Assembly: GCA_016208305.1 (NCBI GenBank)
Contig: JACQYI010000022.1
Location: 1-64,000 of the forward strand
DNA length: 64,000 nt
Direction: 5' to 3'
From: Oscillatoriophycideae cyanobacterium NC_groundwater_1537_Pr4_S-0.65um_50_18
GTDB taxonomy: Bacteria; Cyanobacteriota; Cyanobacteriia; Elainellales; Elainellaceae
In this document: in pieces, positions 18,879 through 28,117 of the stretch
Numbering within the stretch: position 1 is the first letter of the stretch
How the letters are laid out: each line of letters opens with the position of its first letter
Made by a program: the position numbers and the translations under genes
Notes under the pieces: generated by a model
What the model saw: the letters and a program-made list of their open reading frames with translations, nothing else
What the model was told of the DNA's origin: nothing
The model's database searches: none

Positions 18879-20195
18879 CGCCTACACACCAAAGTTCAAG
18901 TCCAGCCTACTATCTATAGAATCAAATCACCTAGCTATTTAAAAACTGCTTTAGGCAGACCTTTTCTCTTACCTGCTTGGGCGGCAAAGAGAGATACCCT
19001 TATTCTTGTCTTCTTCCGTAGATTTAGCAGTGTTCCATCTTGCACCTTTCTGAATTAGCAAGTTTTAGCGGCATCTCGCACGCCGCACCTTAGAGCAAGA
19101 TATGAGCGGTCAATCCTTCCTATGGCTTAGGAAAACTAGGCTCTTGAGGGGCGAGATGCATCCCTCATCTTGAAATAAGCGATCGACTGAAGTTATCCAC
19201 TTTATAAGCGGTTTGTAAAGGACAAGGGCAGATTTCATAAAATCTAGGCTAAGTCTCAGTAATAGCTGGGTTGCCTCGAAGATAGCAATGATATTCTAGG
19301 GGCGAGCTTTCGAGGCAGAGTTAATCTACAGGTTCTGCACTCTGCAATTTAGCCCTCAGAGGTCAAGTCTCATGATTCAGCCAGAAAATTCAAATTCATT
19401 GCATCTGGCAGAAGCTCAACAACCTCTGCTAAAAGGTGCTCTTTTTACTGGCGCGCAGCAAGTACTTCAAATTATCTTTGCAGTTCGCATCCCAGGTGGC
19501 TTGACTCCACCCTGATTGTGATGCATTTCAGTCTTCTAGTAATCGACTTGTCTTCAGCATTAACCTCGTTTTCCACAGCCTCTTTCATGCAGAGCAGCCA
19601 GATAGCGAAACGTTAAAGCATAGGCAAGCAGTGTCAATGAACACCCTTACGTGAACTGATTTTTTAAGTTCATAGTGTTGTCTTAGAAATTGTGAATTCC
19701 ATAAGAGCAAAGATTTTTCTACAAAATCTTTCAGACTGATCTATTCATATTCCTAAGACAGATTCATTGCTAGACGGCTAACACAAGCTTTAGAAATCCG
19801 CTTTCTTGTTGGCTCACCAAAACTCAATTACGGCTTCAAAGCGTAGGCTTACCTCAACAAATTTCGAGAGGTCATCCGTCTGTCTTGACAGATTTGGATA
19901 GGTTGCAGTTTGAGTTTTGCTTAGATTCGCAAGAGCGGCCATCAGAATAGTTGGGCTTAAAGCATCAACACAAATATTGAGTTCCTAGATTCTTAGCTTA
20001 GGTACAGATTGTTTCCATCTTAAACTTGCTGAAGTTGGCAATACAGCTTTGAAGGCCAGCGCTGAAATTGTAGCTTTACTCTAGATTTTGAGTAGGGTAC
20101 ATAGGGTTGATTTCACTCGCTTAATTTTACGTTGTCTGACTCTCTCAAAGACTGCTGCTTCAACTTCAGAATTCCTGAAAATTGGAGTCTATTCT
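18879..20195. other. 1.3-kb gene-poor, relic-like region
   Basis: This is the longest gap in the window. It contains a possible stem (TGCCTCGAA at 19272-19280 with TTCGAGGCA at 19309-19317), a short ORF resembling the N terminus of a flippase (separate entry), and on the minus strand at 19560-19640 a run translating to SLTLLAYALTFRYLAAL that looks like the tail of a degraded transposase. AAAGATTTT/AAAATCTTT forms a hairpin at 19709-19731. The remainder is AT-rich with no gene that I can support. It may hold the promoter of the acyltransferase gene. Confidence 0.45.
19372..19515 (+). pseudogene. Truncated N terminus of a probable polysaccharide flippase
   Basis: ATG to TGA encodes 47 residues. 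The core LLKGALFTGAQQVLQIIFAV resembles the start of the first helix of MATE/Wzx-type polysaccharide exporters. The frame then stops after RIPGGLTPP, with no continuation in other frames that I can recognise. A polysaccharide exporter would fit beside the acyltransferase at 20196, so this is probably a decayed neighbour. It could also be an unrelated short peptide. Confidence 0.35.
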
Positions 20196-21395
20196 ATGCC
20201 TGAAGTGCGATCGCCTTTGATTCTTTTACAGCTTTTAGATTTCTGCAAAGGAGTAGCCATCATTCTGATCGTCTTTGTTCACTTCCAAGGCGGATGGGGC
20301 TGGCAGGGCGTTCATCCCTTTATTGTATTAAGTGGATTTGGCCTCGCTTATTCTTGTGCTATTCGCTCTCAAAAAAATGATTGGAAAGCTTGGTATATCA
20401 AGCGAATTCGCAAGGTTTTACCCACGTACTGGCTAACTTGTCTGCTGGGCTATTTCTTGATGGTGGGTGTTTACCTATCGCATGGTGAAACCTTGCTCAA
20501 TGCTCTATCTCTGCCCAAGCAGCAGCTATTTTTTGACCTGCTCCTGCTCGGTAACTTCCATAACCGCACGATTATTACCCTGCCTAACTTCTCTCTATGG
20601 TTTATCCCTTTTATCATCAGCATTTATCTCGTTTTTCCGCTGCTCTATCAGCTTATGGCTCATGCCAAGAGCCGAAAGAAGCTGCTCACCGTCTTGCTTA
20701 GAATCATTGGGCTAGAGTTTGTTTATCGAGCTGTAGTGATTTGGTTTCTAGATGGTTCTCCCATTGGCTATCGCAACTTTGAGGGAGCATTTCTTGACCT
20801 GGGTGTCCCTTTTAATCACTTGCCAGATACAACGCTCTTTTTCTTCCAAGGTGAGGCTCCCTTTGGCTTTTTCCCGGCTCGAATAGGAGAATTTGCATTA
20901 GGAATGGCGATCGCGATTGTGTTAGTTAAAAATCCCCGAATTCAAAGACATCTTTTGAGCCTGTGGGCAAGCTTAGCTGGAATTTTTATTTGGGTGAGTG
21001 GCAATGCCCTGCTCTATTCTGGCTTTCTAGGATGGGTATTTGCTGATTTTTGGATTGCCTTAGGTCTAACGCTATATTTGGTTAACTTGGCGGTTTGGAT
21101 ACAAAAAAAACTTCCTAGCCTTTTTAGCTGGATTAGCTACCTTGGCGTTTGGTCATACTACATCTTTCTGACTCATTTCTTGTTTATCTATCTGCTGTTT
21201 TACTATTTACCTGACCGCACTGGATTCGATCTCTTGCAAATCCATAGTGCCTGGAAGCTCGCTCTTATAAATTTAGGCTTCTTTGTTTTCATTGTTCTAG
21301 GAACTGCTGCCAGTAGTCATCTTTTGAAGTGGTTCGATCGCTCCAAATTTGCAGACTGGACGATCAAATATACCGTCGCCAAAGTATTGAAATAG
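20196..21395 (+). CDS. Acyltransferase-3 family membrane protein
   Basis: A 399-residue integral membrane protein with about ten helices. It has the family N-terminal pattern LLDFCKGVAIILIVFVHFQG (catalytic-type histidine) and later HPFIVLSGFGLAYS and WYIKRIRKVLPTYW. Acyltransferase-3 proteins O-acylate sugars of exopolysaccharide, LPS or peptidoglycan. I choose the ATG at 20196 (MPEVRSPLILLQ) with GGAG at 20184-20187, rather than the TTG at 20088, whose extra 36 residues look non-native. It is followed after 10 bp by the SulP gene. Confidence 0.85.
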   Translation: MPEVRSPLILLQLLDFCKGVAIILIVFVHFQGGWGWQGVHPFIVLSGFGLAYSCAIRSQKNDWKAWYIKRIRKVLPTYWLTCLLGYFLMVGVYLSHGETLLNALSLPKQQLFFDLLLLGNFHNRTIITLPNFSLWFIPFIISIYLVFPLLYQLMAHAKSRKKLLTVLLRIIGLEFVYRAVVIWFLDGSPIGYRNFEGAFLDLGVPFNHLPDTTLFFFQGEAPFGFFPARIGEFALGMAIAIVLVKNPRIQRHLLSLWASLAGIFIWVSGNALLYSGFLGWVFADFWIALGLTLYLVNLAVWIQKKLPSLFSWISYLGVWSYYIFLTHFLFIYLLFYYLPDRTGFDLLQIHSAWKLALINLGFFVFIVLGTAASSHLLKWFDRSKFADWTIKYTVAKVLK

Positions 21396-21405
21396 TGAGA
21401 AACGA

Positions 21406-22947
21406 ATGTTTTTTCAAAGCCAGCGCAACACCATGACCCCAGCCAAGCCCCTTCGCAGATTGCGATCGCATTTTTCAAAAAAACCGCAAGACTTAAACAT
21501 ACAGACCGAAGTTTTAGCTGGCATCACCGTTTCTTTAGCCCTAATTCCTGAATCTCTAGCGTTTGCTGCTATTGCCGGGGTCAGCCCGATGGTGGCACTC
21601 TACACCTCCTTTTGCATGGCTGTGGTGACGGCGATCGCCGGGGGGCGTCCGGCCATGATCTCAGCCGCGACCGGATCAATGGCGCTGCTGATGACGGCTC
21701 TAGTCGCCAAGCATGGCGTTGAGTATTTATTTGCTGCGACCGTTCTGACAGGCGTGATTCAAGTTTTGATTAGCATCTTTAAGCTGGGGCGCTTCTTTCA
21801 TTTCATTCCAGCTTCTGTGATTGCTGGATTTGTCAATGCTTTGGGCATCCTGATTTTTCTGGCGCAGATGCAGCAGTTTGCGGGGGAGCCGTGGCAGATG
21901 TATGTCATGGTTGCAGTAACGCTGGCGATCGTTTATTTATTTCCAAAAGTTTCTAAAGCTGTTCCAGCCCCCCTCGTGGCAATTGTGGCGATGACAGTGG
22001 TGGCGATCGCCATCAACTTACCGATTCGCCGGGTGGGGGATATTGGAGAAATTACCCGCAGCCTACCGGGATTTCATTTGCCAGCCGTGAGCTTTTCATT
22101 AGAAACCCTGGCTATTATCTTGCCCTACTCTATGACTTTAGCCATTGTCGGCTTGCTAGAGTCTCTATTGACGGCAACCCTCGTAGATGAGCTAACCGAT
22201 AGCCGCAGCTCTAAGAATCGAGAAATTTGGGGTCAGGGCATTGCCAACCTGGTGACGGGCTTGATCGGCGGCATGGCGGGCTGCGGCATGGTGGGGCAGT
22301 CGATTATCAACGTGCGATCGGGTGGTCGCACGCGGCTGTCTACGGCCGTTTCAGGCGCATTTCTGCTGTTTTCTATCTTTGTACTCAAGGATTGGGTGCA
22401 GCAAATTCCGATGGCTGCCCTTGTGGGCGTCATGATAATGATTGCGTTTGAAACGTTCGACTGGAAATCGTTGCAGACGCTACGCAAAACGCCTTTTCCG
22501 GAGCTAATCGTGATGCCGATTACGGTTGCAGTCGTCATTTGGACACATGACTTGGCCAAAGGCGTTTTGGTTGGGGTCGTGGTCAGCGTTTTGCTGTTTA
22601 GCTGGCAAGCCGCGCAGATTAGAGCCGTTTCGACTCAGCAGAATGGACGCAAAGTGTATCAACTTTCAGGGCAGCTATTTTCTGGCTCTGCCAGCCATTT
22701 CCTAGAGCTATTTGACTACCGCCATGATCCCGATCGCGTCATTTTAGACTTCAGTGCGGCCCACCTGTGGGATCGGGCAGCAGCTGATGCGATCGCCAAG
22801 GCGGTGCAAAAGTATCGAGCCGTCAACAAGCGGACTATCCTGATTGGATTCGATCGAGAGAGCTATGCGATCGCCAAAGAATATGGTTTGGTGAAATCCG
22901 CAGGGGTCTATGGTTCAGAGAATAAAACACCAGAGTCAGTCCTCTAA
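21406..22947 (+). CDS. SulP-family inorganic anion permease with STAS domain
   Basis: A 513-residue permease. The membrane part starts near residue 30 (EVLAGITVSLALIPESLAFA, the SulP signature) and includes GGRPAMISAATGSMALL and NLVTGLIGGMAGCGMVGQSI. The cytoplasmic STAS domain occupies about 420-500 (VYQLSGQLFSGSASHFLELF and VILDFSAAHLWDRAAADAI). Family members carry sulfate, bicarbonate (BicA) or other anions. The sequence does not decide which. It may be co-transcribed with the acyltransferase 10 bp upstream, although the functions are unrelated. A long perfect hairpin downstream at 23072 ends the unit. Confidence 0.9.
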   Translation: MFFQSQRNTMTPAKPLRRLRSHFSKKPQDLNIQTEVLAGITVSLALIPESLAFAAIAGVSPMVALYTSFCMAVVTAIAGGRPAMISAATGSMALLMTALVAKHGVEYLFAATVLTGVIQVLISIFKLGRFFHFIPASVIAGFVNALGILIFLAQMQQFAGEPWQMYVMVAVTLAIVYLFPKVSKAVPAPLVAIVAMTVVAIAINLPIRRVGDIGEITRSLPGFHLPAVSFSLETLAIILPYSMTLAIVGLLESLLTATLVDELTDSRSSKNREIWGQGIANLVTGLIGGMAGCGMVGQSIINVRSGGRTRLSTAVSGAFLLFSIFVLKDWVQQIPMAALVGVMIMIAFETFDWKSLQTLRKTPFPELIVMPITVAVVIWTHDLAKGVLVGVVVSVLLFSWQAAQIRAVSTQQNGRKVYQLSGQLFSGSASHFLELFDYRHDPDRVILDFSAAHLWDRAAADAIAKAVQKYRAVNKRTILIGFDRESYAIAKEYGLVKSAGVYGSENKTPESVL

Positions 22948-23040
22948 TTCTTTACGACCATTTTTGTGTGCTGCTCCACACACCCACAAAAATGTTTTTC
23001 TGAAAACCTTGATTGGATTTAGGCGCGCAGCACCCTGTCA

Positions 23041-23116
23041 AATTTCATATCGGGGAGCTAGCTCCCCAAATAAAGCCTGAAAAAAGCACGCCGTAGGCGT
23101 GCTTTTTTCAGGCTTT
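23041..23116. repeat. Dispersed palindromic element, copy B (with strong hairpin)
   Basis: It shares the head AATTTCATATCGGGGAG (23041-23057) with the element at 11627. It then forms a mismatch-free 21-bp stem, arms 23072-23092 and 23096-23116, loop GTA. The arm begins AAAGCCTGAAAAAAGC and the return arm carries a T run. It lies between the convergent SulP and arsH genes and probably terminates both. Confidence 0.85.
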
Positions 23117-23145
23117 AGGCAAAGATTTTAGGTTGCGTTTGGGTT

Positions 23146-23793
23146 CTACTCAACAGCACGACAGGCAACCTCAGCCACCCGCTTTGCCGCCGCCTCTTTG
23201 CGTTCGCTGTAGCGATCGGTTAAATAGTCCACCTGCTCTCGCAGCAGCAGCGTAAACTTGTAAAGTTCTTCCATCACATCGACCAGGCGATCGCGGTAGG
23301 CTGAGTCTTTCATCGTGCCATCGTCGTTAAATTCCTGATAGGCTTTGGCAATCGACGACTGATTAGGAATGGTAAACATCCGCATCCAGCGTCCCAAAAT
23401 TCGCAGGGTGTTGACGGCATTAAACGACTGAGAGCCGCCGCTGACCTGCATGACCGCTAGTGTTCTGCCCTGGGTGGGTCTGACTGCGCCCATACTGAGC
23501 GGAATCCAATCAATCTGATTTTTTAAGATACCTGTGATGGTGCCATGCATCTCTGGACTCGACCAGACCTGCCCTTCTGACCAAAGACTCAGCGATCGCA
23601 ATTCCTGTACCTTGGGGTGAGTATCGGGCACGCTGCCATAGATGGGCAGCTCACGCGGGTCAAAAAATCGCACCTCTGCCCCAAATTCCTGAATGATCCG
23701 GGCAGCTTCTTCGGCAGCAAGACGGCTATAGGAGCGATCGCGCAAAGAACCATACAAAAACAAAATTCTGGGCGGATGGTCAAACGAAGTCAT
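23146..23793 (-). CDS. arsH: NADPH-dependent FMN reductase ArsH
   Basis: A 215-residue flavoprotein of the ArsH type. [20 protein letters not shown] is the FMN phosphate loop. [20 protein letters not shown] and [20 protein letters not shown] are ArsH-specific segments. Family members are NADPH:FMN or quinone reductases, and some oxidise trivalent organoarsenicals. It is the last gene of the arsenic locus on the minus strand. The leader directly before the ATG is a 15-bp tandem repeat that leaves no recognisable Shine-Dalgarno sequence. Confidence 0.93.
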   Translation of the reverse strand: MTSFDHPPRILFLYGSLRDRSYSRLAAEEAARIIQEFGAEVRFFDPRELPIYGSVPDTHPKVQELRSLSLWSEGQVWSSPEMHGTITGILKNQIDWIPLSMGAVRPTQGRTLAVMQVSGGSQSFNAVNTLRILGRWMRMFTIPNQSSIAKAYQEFNDDGTMKDSAYRDRLVDVMEELYKFTLLLREQVDYLTDRYSERKEAAAKRVAEVACRAVE

Positions 23794-23838
23794 GGGGCAG
23801 GGTGGCTTGGGGCAGGGTGGCTTGAGACAGGGTAGCTT
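23794..23838. repeat. 15-bp tandem repeat forming the arsH leader
   Basis: GGGGCAGGGTGGCTT occurs at 23794-23808 and 23809-23823, and a third diverged copy (GAGACAGGGTAGCTT) at 23824-23838. On the arsH strand it is C-rich and abuts the start codon. Confidence 0.85.
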
Positions 23839-23974
23839 GGGTAAGTGAGAAAAAAGTCAGGGAGAAAAAACGCCAGTTTAAAATCTGTTGCGTTGTCAAA
23901 GGGTTAAGCCCATGTTCAGAAAACCGACTGCGATAGTAACGGCCTGTACACAGATAAGTAGAAACGTCGTTCTA

Positions 23975-24457
23975 TCACAGGTTCGCCAAGTCTTGCAAAA
24001 AAGAGGTTTGGGATTCTCGCAGCTCAATGTCAGGATTGGCGCTATGAATGAGATACATTGCCTCCTGATACGATAAGCCACTGCTAATCAAGTAAGCCGC
24101 CAGCATGGTTCCGGTTCGGCGTTTGCCATTGGAGCAATGAACCGCAACCGCGTGGCCTAGCTTATTCTGACTGTCCACAAAATTATGTAATGCCTGAATC
24201 TGCTCTCGGTTGGGGGCTGTGCCGCCTTGAGTGGCTAACCAGAGGTAAGGAATCTTTGCCTGCTGATACAACTCTAGATTAGAAGGATCATCTAACACTG
24301 AAACGATCGCCCCTACGCCCGCAGCTTGTAGTGCAGTCAATTCCTCGGCGCTAGGCTTACGCACTCCTGCCAGCTTGCTAAGAATGACCCACCAGAGAGA
24401 TTTGGCGATCGGTTGAACCTCTTGTTCCATGAGTTTGAACCCGGTTTTCCATCCCAT
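23975..24457 (-). CDS. Dual-specificity/tyrosine phosphatase-like protein in the arsenic locus
   Basis: About 160 residues. The P-loop VHCSNGKRRTGTM (Cys near residue 107) fits HCxxGxxRT of cysteine-dependent phosphatases. Upstream, VSVLDDPSNLELYQQAKIPYLWLAT provides a candidate general acid. The sequence VRKPSAEELTALQAAGVGAIVS resembles the dual-specificity class, not the low-molecular-weight phosphatase fold of classical ArsC. It occupies the place of arsC, after acr3 and before arsH. I use the ATG at 24457, 20 bp after the acr3 stop; an earlier in-frame start at 24523 would overlap acr3. It could be an arsenate reductase of a different fold, or a phosphatase co-opted by the locus. Confidence 0.82.
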   Translation of the reverse strand: MGWKTGFKLMEQEVQPIAKSLWWVILSKLAGVRKPSAEELTALQAAGVGAIVSVLDDPSNLELYQQAKIPYLWLATQGGTAPNREQIQALHNFVDSQNKLGHAVAVHCSNGKRRTGTMLAAYLISSGLSYQEAMYLIHSANPDIELRESQTSFLQDLANL

Positions 24458-24476
24458 AACTTGACTCAGCGCATCT

Positions 24477-25529
24477 CTATCGGCTGGTCGCAAAATAATG
24501 CTTTTGAAACCAGAAGGCAACATTCACGAGACCAATCAGCACAGGCACCTCTACCAGCGGGCCAACAACGGCAGCAAAGGCCGCACCCGAATGGATGCCA
24601 AAGACCGCAATGGCAACAGCGATCGCCAGTTCAAAATTATTCCCTGCGGCTGTAAATGCCACGCTGGCGGCTCTGGAATAGTCTGTTTTAATTCGCCATG
24701 CCATGTAGAAGCTGACAAAAAACATGACGACGAAGTAGAGGATCAGGGGCACAGCAATCCGCACTACGTCAAAAGGAATCTGCACAATCAGATTTCCTTT
24801 AAGACTGAACATCATGACGATCGTAAACAGCAAAGCAATCAGGGTGATGGGGCTAATTTTCGGCACAAATTGTTCGTGGTACCAGCGCTTGCCTTTCGCC
24901 CTCACCAAAAAGAACCGAGTCAGAAACCCAGCCAAAAAAGGAATACCCAAATAAATCAGCACACTCTGAGCAATCTCGGCAATGCTGACATTAACCACGC
25001 TGCCCTTTAACCCAAAGAGTGGCGGCAAGACGCTAATAAAGAACCAGGCATAGGGACTGTAGAAAATGACCTGAAAAATGCTGTTGAAGGCCACCAGTCC
25101 GGCTGTGTATTCTGTGTTGCCCCGCGCTAGGTCACTCCAGACCACTACCATTGCAATACAGCGAGCCAATCCAATTAGAATTAGACCGACCATGTACTCT
25201 GGATAATCGCGCAAGAAAGTAATGGCGAGTAGAAACATGAGTGCAGGCCCAATGACCCAGTTTTGCACCAGCGAAATACCGAGAATTTTGCCATTGTGAA
25301 AGACATCGCCCAACTCCTCATACCGCACTTTGGCCAGCGGCGGATACATCATTAAGATTAAGCCGATCGCAATTGGAATATTGGTCGTCCCGACCTGAAA
25401 CTGATTGATTACAGCCTCAATTCCGGGAAGAAAATAGCCGAGCGCCACCCCCATTACCATAGCTAGGAAGATCCAAAGAGTGAGAAAGCGATCGAGAAAT
25501 GAAAGGCGTTTTGACGCTTGAGACTGCAT
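24477..25529 (-). CDS. acr3: Acr3-family arsenite efflux permease
   Basis: A 350-residue permease with ten predicted helices of the ACR3/BASS superfamily. [25 protein letters not shown] starts the first helix. [20 protein letters not shown] holds the conserved cysteine of helix IV needed for arsenite transport, and [20 protein letters not shown] carries the conserved helix IX motif. It exports As(III), the product of arsenate reduction. Its ATG directly follows the stop of arsJ (TAG then ATG with no gap), indicating translational coupling. The symbol arsB is also used for cyanobacterial homologues. Confidence 0.95.
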   Translation of the reverse strand: MQSQASKRLSFLDRFLTLWIFLAMVMGVALGYFLPGIEAVINQFQVGTTNIPIAIGLILMMYPPLAKVRYEELGDVFHNGKILGISLVQNWVIGPALMFLLAITFLRDYPEYMVGLILIGLARCIAMVVVWSDLARGNTEYTAGLVAFNSIFQVIFYSPYAWFFISVLPPLFGLKGSVVNVSIAEIAQSVLIYLGIPFLAGFLTRFFLVRAKGKRWYHEQFVPKISPITLIALLFTIVMMFSLKGNLIVQIPFDVVRIAVPLILYFVVMFFVSFYMAWRIKTDYSRAASVAFTAAGNNFELAIAVAIAVFGIHSGAAFAAVVGPLVEVPVLIGLVNVAFWFQKHYFATSR

Positions 25530-26789
25530 CTAATCTCCCTCTCCTGCTTTCCAGACGATCGCTTTTTGGGGTTGTGGGTCAGGCAGCTTCAGTGAGATCA
25601 GCCCTGCTGCCAGCACAAAAAGAGTAGAAACCCACAGGCAACCCACCAGGTTAAAGAGCTGAAACACCAGACCCGAAAGCACAGTGCCGATTAAGCGGCC
25701 TCCAGAGTTCGCCATGTAGTAAAAGCCGACATTAAGCGCCACTTTGTCATCATCGGTGTAGGCCAGCACCAAGTAAGAATGAACGGCAGAGTTAAAGGCA
25801 AAGACTATTCCAAAAATCGCTAGACCTACAACAATCACCCCATCAGCCGGAAGCCCTAGCTGAAGCGCGATCGCAATTCCGGCAGGTACTGCAATTAAGG
25901 CAAACGTCCAAAACTGGATGGTGTTAGCGTTGGGTGGTTCACCGTTGCTAAATCGCTTCAGCAGCGCAGGAGCCAAGAACTGAACCAAGCCGTAGCCAAT
26001 CACCCAACAGGCCATAAAGCCACCCACTTGGTAAAACGACCAGCCCAACGGCCCACGCAAAAATACAGGCAACCCCACCACAAACCAAACATCTCTAGAG
26101 CCAAACAAAAAGAACCGGGCTGCCGAAAGAATGTTAATTTCTGGACTCTTAGAAAAGAGTTGGGTAAAGCCCACTTTCTTCTTGATTTTGCCCATGCCGT
26201 GGGGTAACAGGAATCCAGTCAACAAAACCAGAACTAACCCTGATGCCATCATCAGCAGAGCATTTTCAAAGCCAAATGCGGCGAGCAGTGCGGCTCCCAA
26301 AAAGAAGCCAACCCCCTTTAAAGCATTCTTCGACCCTGTTAGCACGGCCACCCATTTGAACAGCGATGACTGCGCCTCCTGCGGCACCACCAGGCGAATG
26401 GCGCTTTTAGAACTCATCTTGGTCAGATCTTTGGCAATGCCTGAGAAAGCCTGAGCCGTCATCACGTAGGCGATCGCCATTCCCTGTGACCAAGCCGGAT
26501 CGAGCAGCGCCAGCATTCCCAGTCCGACAATCTGTAGCGCAATCCCTGCGTAAAGGGTGACTTTTAGCCCAAACTGAGAGCCAATCCAGCCGCCTAGAAA
26601 GTTGGTGATCACACCAAAGATTTCGTAGAAGAGAAACAGAAAAGCGATTTGCAGCGGCGTATAGCCAATGTTGTAGAAGTACAGCAACACCAGCATCCGC
26701 AGCGCACCATCGGTGAGGGTGAAGCCCCAATAGGCGATCGTGACCAAAATGTAGTTGCGGAGATTGGCTTTGGAGGCAGTAGAGGTCAT
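25530..26789 (-). CDS. arsJ: Organoarsenical efflux MFS permease ArsJ
   Basis: A 419-residue major facilitator with about 11-12 helices. YILVTIAYWGFTLTDGALRMLV near the N terminus, AFSGIAKDLTKMSSKSAIR and FWTFALIAVPAG are typical of ArsJ. ArsJ exports 1-arseno-3-phosphoglycerate, which the adjacent GAPDH makes from glyceraldehyde 3-phosphate and arsenate; the product then breaks down outside. The neighbouring GAPDH gene upstream is the main support for the call. I take the ATG at 26789 (MTSTASKANLRNY), because the longer frame reads 56 residues through a low-complexity repeat. It is coupled to acr3 with no gap. Confidence 0.93.
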   Translation of the reverse strand: MTSTASKANLRNYILVTIAYWGFTLTDGALRMLVLLYFYNIGYTPLQIAFLFLFYEIFGVITNFLGGWIGSQFGLKVTLYAGIALQIVGLGMLALLDPAWSQGMAIAYVMTAQAFSGIAKDLTKMSSKSAIRLVVPQEAQSSLFKWVAVLTGSKNALKGVGFFLGAALLAAFGFENALLMMASGLVLVLLTGFLLPHGMGKIKKKVGFTQLFSKSPEINILSAARFFLFGSRDVWFVVGLPVFLRGPLGWSFYQVGGFMACWVIGYGLVQFLAPALLKRFSNGEPPNANTIQFWTFALIAVPAGIAIALQLGLPADGVIVVGLAIFGIVFAFNSAVHSYLVLAYTDDDKVALNVGFYYMANSGGRLIGTVLSGLVFQLFNLVGCLWVSTLFVLAAGLISLKLPDPQPQKAIVWKAGEGD

Positions 26790-26885
26790 GAGTGGAGAGG
26801 GGATGACGGGGGAGGGGTGGTTAGGATGACGGGGAAGGGATGGATAGGATGACGGGAAGGGGGTTCTTATCCCATCACCCCGCAT
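26790..26885. repeat. G-rich degenerate tandem repeat between gapdh and arsJ
   Basis: GGATGACGGG recurs at about 26802, 26823 and 26846 in a G/A-rich 96-bp spacer, a period of about 21-24 bp. It resembles the purine repeat before ggt in composition but not in unit. On the operon strand it is a C/T-rich leader for arsJ. Confidence 0.7.
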
Positions 26886-26890
26886 CCCAT

Positions 26891-27910
26891 CTACCCCTTC
26901 GGCAGACTCAAAGCCACTTTTCTGGCCAACTCCACCATGCGGTTGGCGTAGCCCCATTCATTGTCATACCAGGCAAAGATTTTCACCTGTGTTTCATCCA
27001 CAACCATCGTGGAAAGGGCATCAATGATGGAGGAGCGAGGATCGTCTTTGTAATCGATCGACACCAAAGGGCGTTCTTCATACCCCAGAATGCCCTTAAG
27101 CGGCTCCTGTTCAGAAGCTGTTTTGAGTAAGTGATTGACTTCCTCAACGGTAGTGGGTCGTGCCACCTCAAAGACGCAATCGGTCAGAGAGGCGTTGAGC
27201 AGAGGTACCCGAACAGCTAGACCATTTAGCTTGCCGTTGAGTTCGGGATAGATAAGACCGATCGCCGTTGCCGAGCCTGTTGTAGTTGGAATCAGCGACA
27301 GGCTGGTGGCTCTGGCGCGCCGCAGGTCTTTGTGAGGCGCATCCACAATCGTCTGCGTATTGGTGTTGTCGTGAATCGTCGTCACAACGCCATGCCGTAT
27401 GCCCAACCCCTCATGAATCACCTTAACTACAGGCGCAAGACAGTTAGTCGTGCAAGAAGCAGCCGTGAGCAAGTGGTGTCGATCGGGTTGGTAGAGGGCA
27501 TCATTTACGCCCATGACAATGTTCAACGCGCCCTCTTTTACCGGAGCCGCAACAATCACCTTCTGCACGCCTCGCTTGAAATAGGGATTAAGCGTTGCGG
27601 TAGTTCTAAACTGACCAGAAGCTTCTAGCACCAAATCTACGCCCAGATCTTCCCAAGGAACCTCTCCCGGCGTAGCATATTCGCTAAAGCTGAGGGCTTT
27701 GTCATCAATTACCACACGCTCCTCTTGGGCTGCCACTTCGGGTGTCCAGCGTCCGTGAACAGAATCGAATTTCAGCAGATGGGCGGCTGTGACGGCTCCC
27801 CCTTTAGTTTCGTTGATGTGAATAAACTCCAACTCAGGCCATCCCCAAGCCACCCGCAGTGCTAACCGCCCAATTCGCCCAAACCCATTAATACCGACCC
27901 TTATACCCAT
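26891..27910 (-). CDS. Glyceraldehyde-3-phosphate dehydrogenase of the arsenic locus
   Basis: A 339-residue GAPDH with the NAD-binding [15 protein letters not shown], the catalytic cysteine in [13 protein letters not shown] near residue 153, [21 protein letters not shown] and the C-terminal [19 protein letters not shown]. It lies immediately before arsJ. In characterised systems such a GAPDH uses arsenate in place of phosphate to form 1-arseno-3-phosphoglycerate for export by ArsJ. It is therefore probably a dedicated paralogue, not the Calvin-cycle or glycolytic enzyme. I use the ATG at 27910 ([11 protein letters not shown]); a longer frame to 28048 adds 46 residues without family support. 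Confidence 0.93.
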   Translation of the reverse strand: MGIRVGINGFGRIGRLALRVAWGWPELEFIHINETKGGAVTAAHLLKFDSVHGRWTPEVAAQEERVVIDDKALSFSEYATPGEVPWEDLGVDLVLEASGQFRTTATLNPYFKRGVQKVIVAAPVKEGALNIVMGVNDALYQPDRHHLLTAASCTTNCLAPVVKVIHEGLGIRHGVVTTIHDNTNTQTIVDAPHKDLRRARATSLSLIPTTTGSATAIGLIYPELNGKLNGLAVRVPLLNASLTDCVFEVARPTTVEEVNHLLKTASEQEPLKGILGYEERPLVSIDYKDDPRSSIIDALSTMVVDETQVKIFAWYDNEWGYANRMVELARKVALSLPKG

Positions 27911-28117
27911 CGTTGATCTATCCCTACAAGTCTTAAAAAATGAATCTTTGCGCCTGGGCAGTCTACTCAATATATCAAATAAACTTGATTTAACAATCGC
28001 CTTCCCTTGTCCAGGCTTTCCGTAGAGCCTATTTTTAGGATTTAGCAAATCAATAAAAGTCGAACCGAGAAGCGATCGCTCTATCTCATCTCACAGACTA
28101 ATCTCATCCCACAGATT

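Noticed and set aside
19560-19646. Transposase tail on the minus strand
   Set aside because: The match to a transposase C terminus is only by feel over about 20 residues, with a stop shortly upstream, so it is mentioned only in the intergenic entry.
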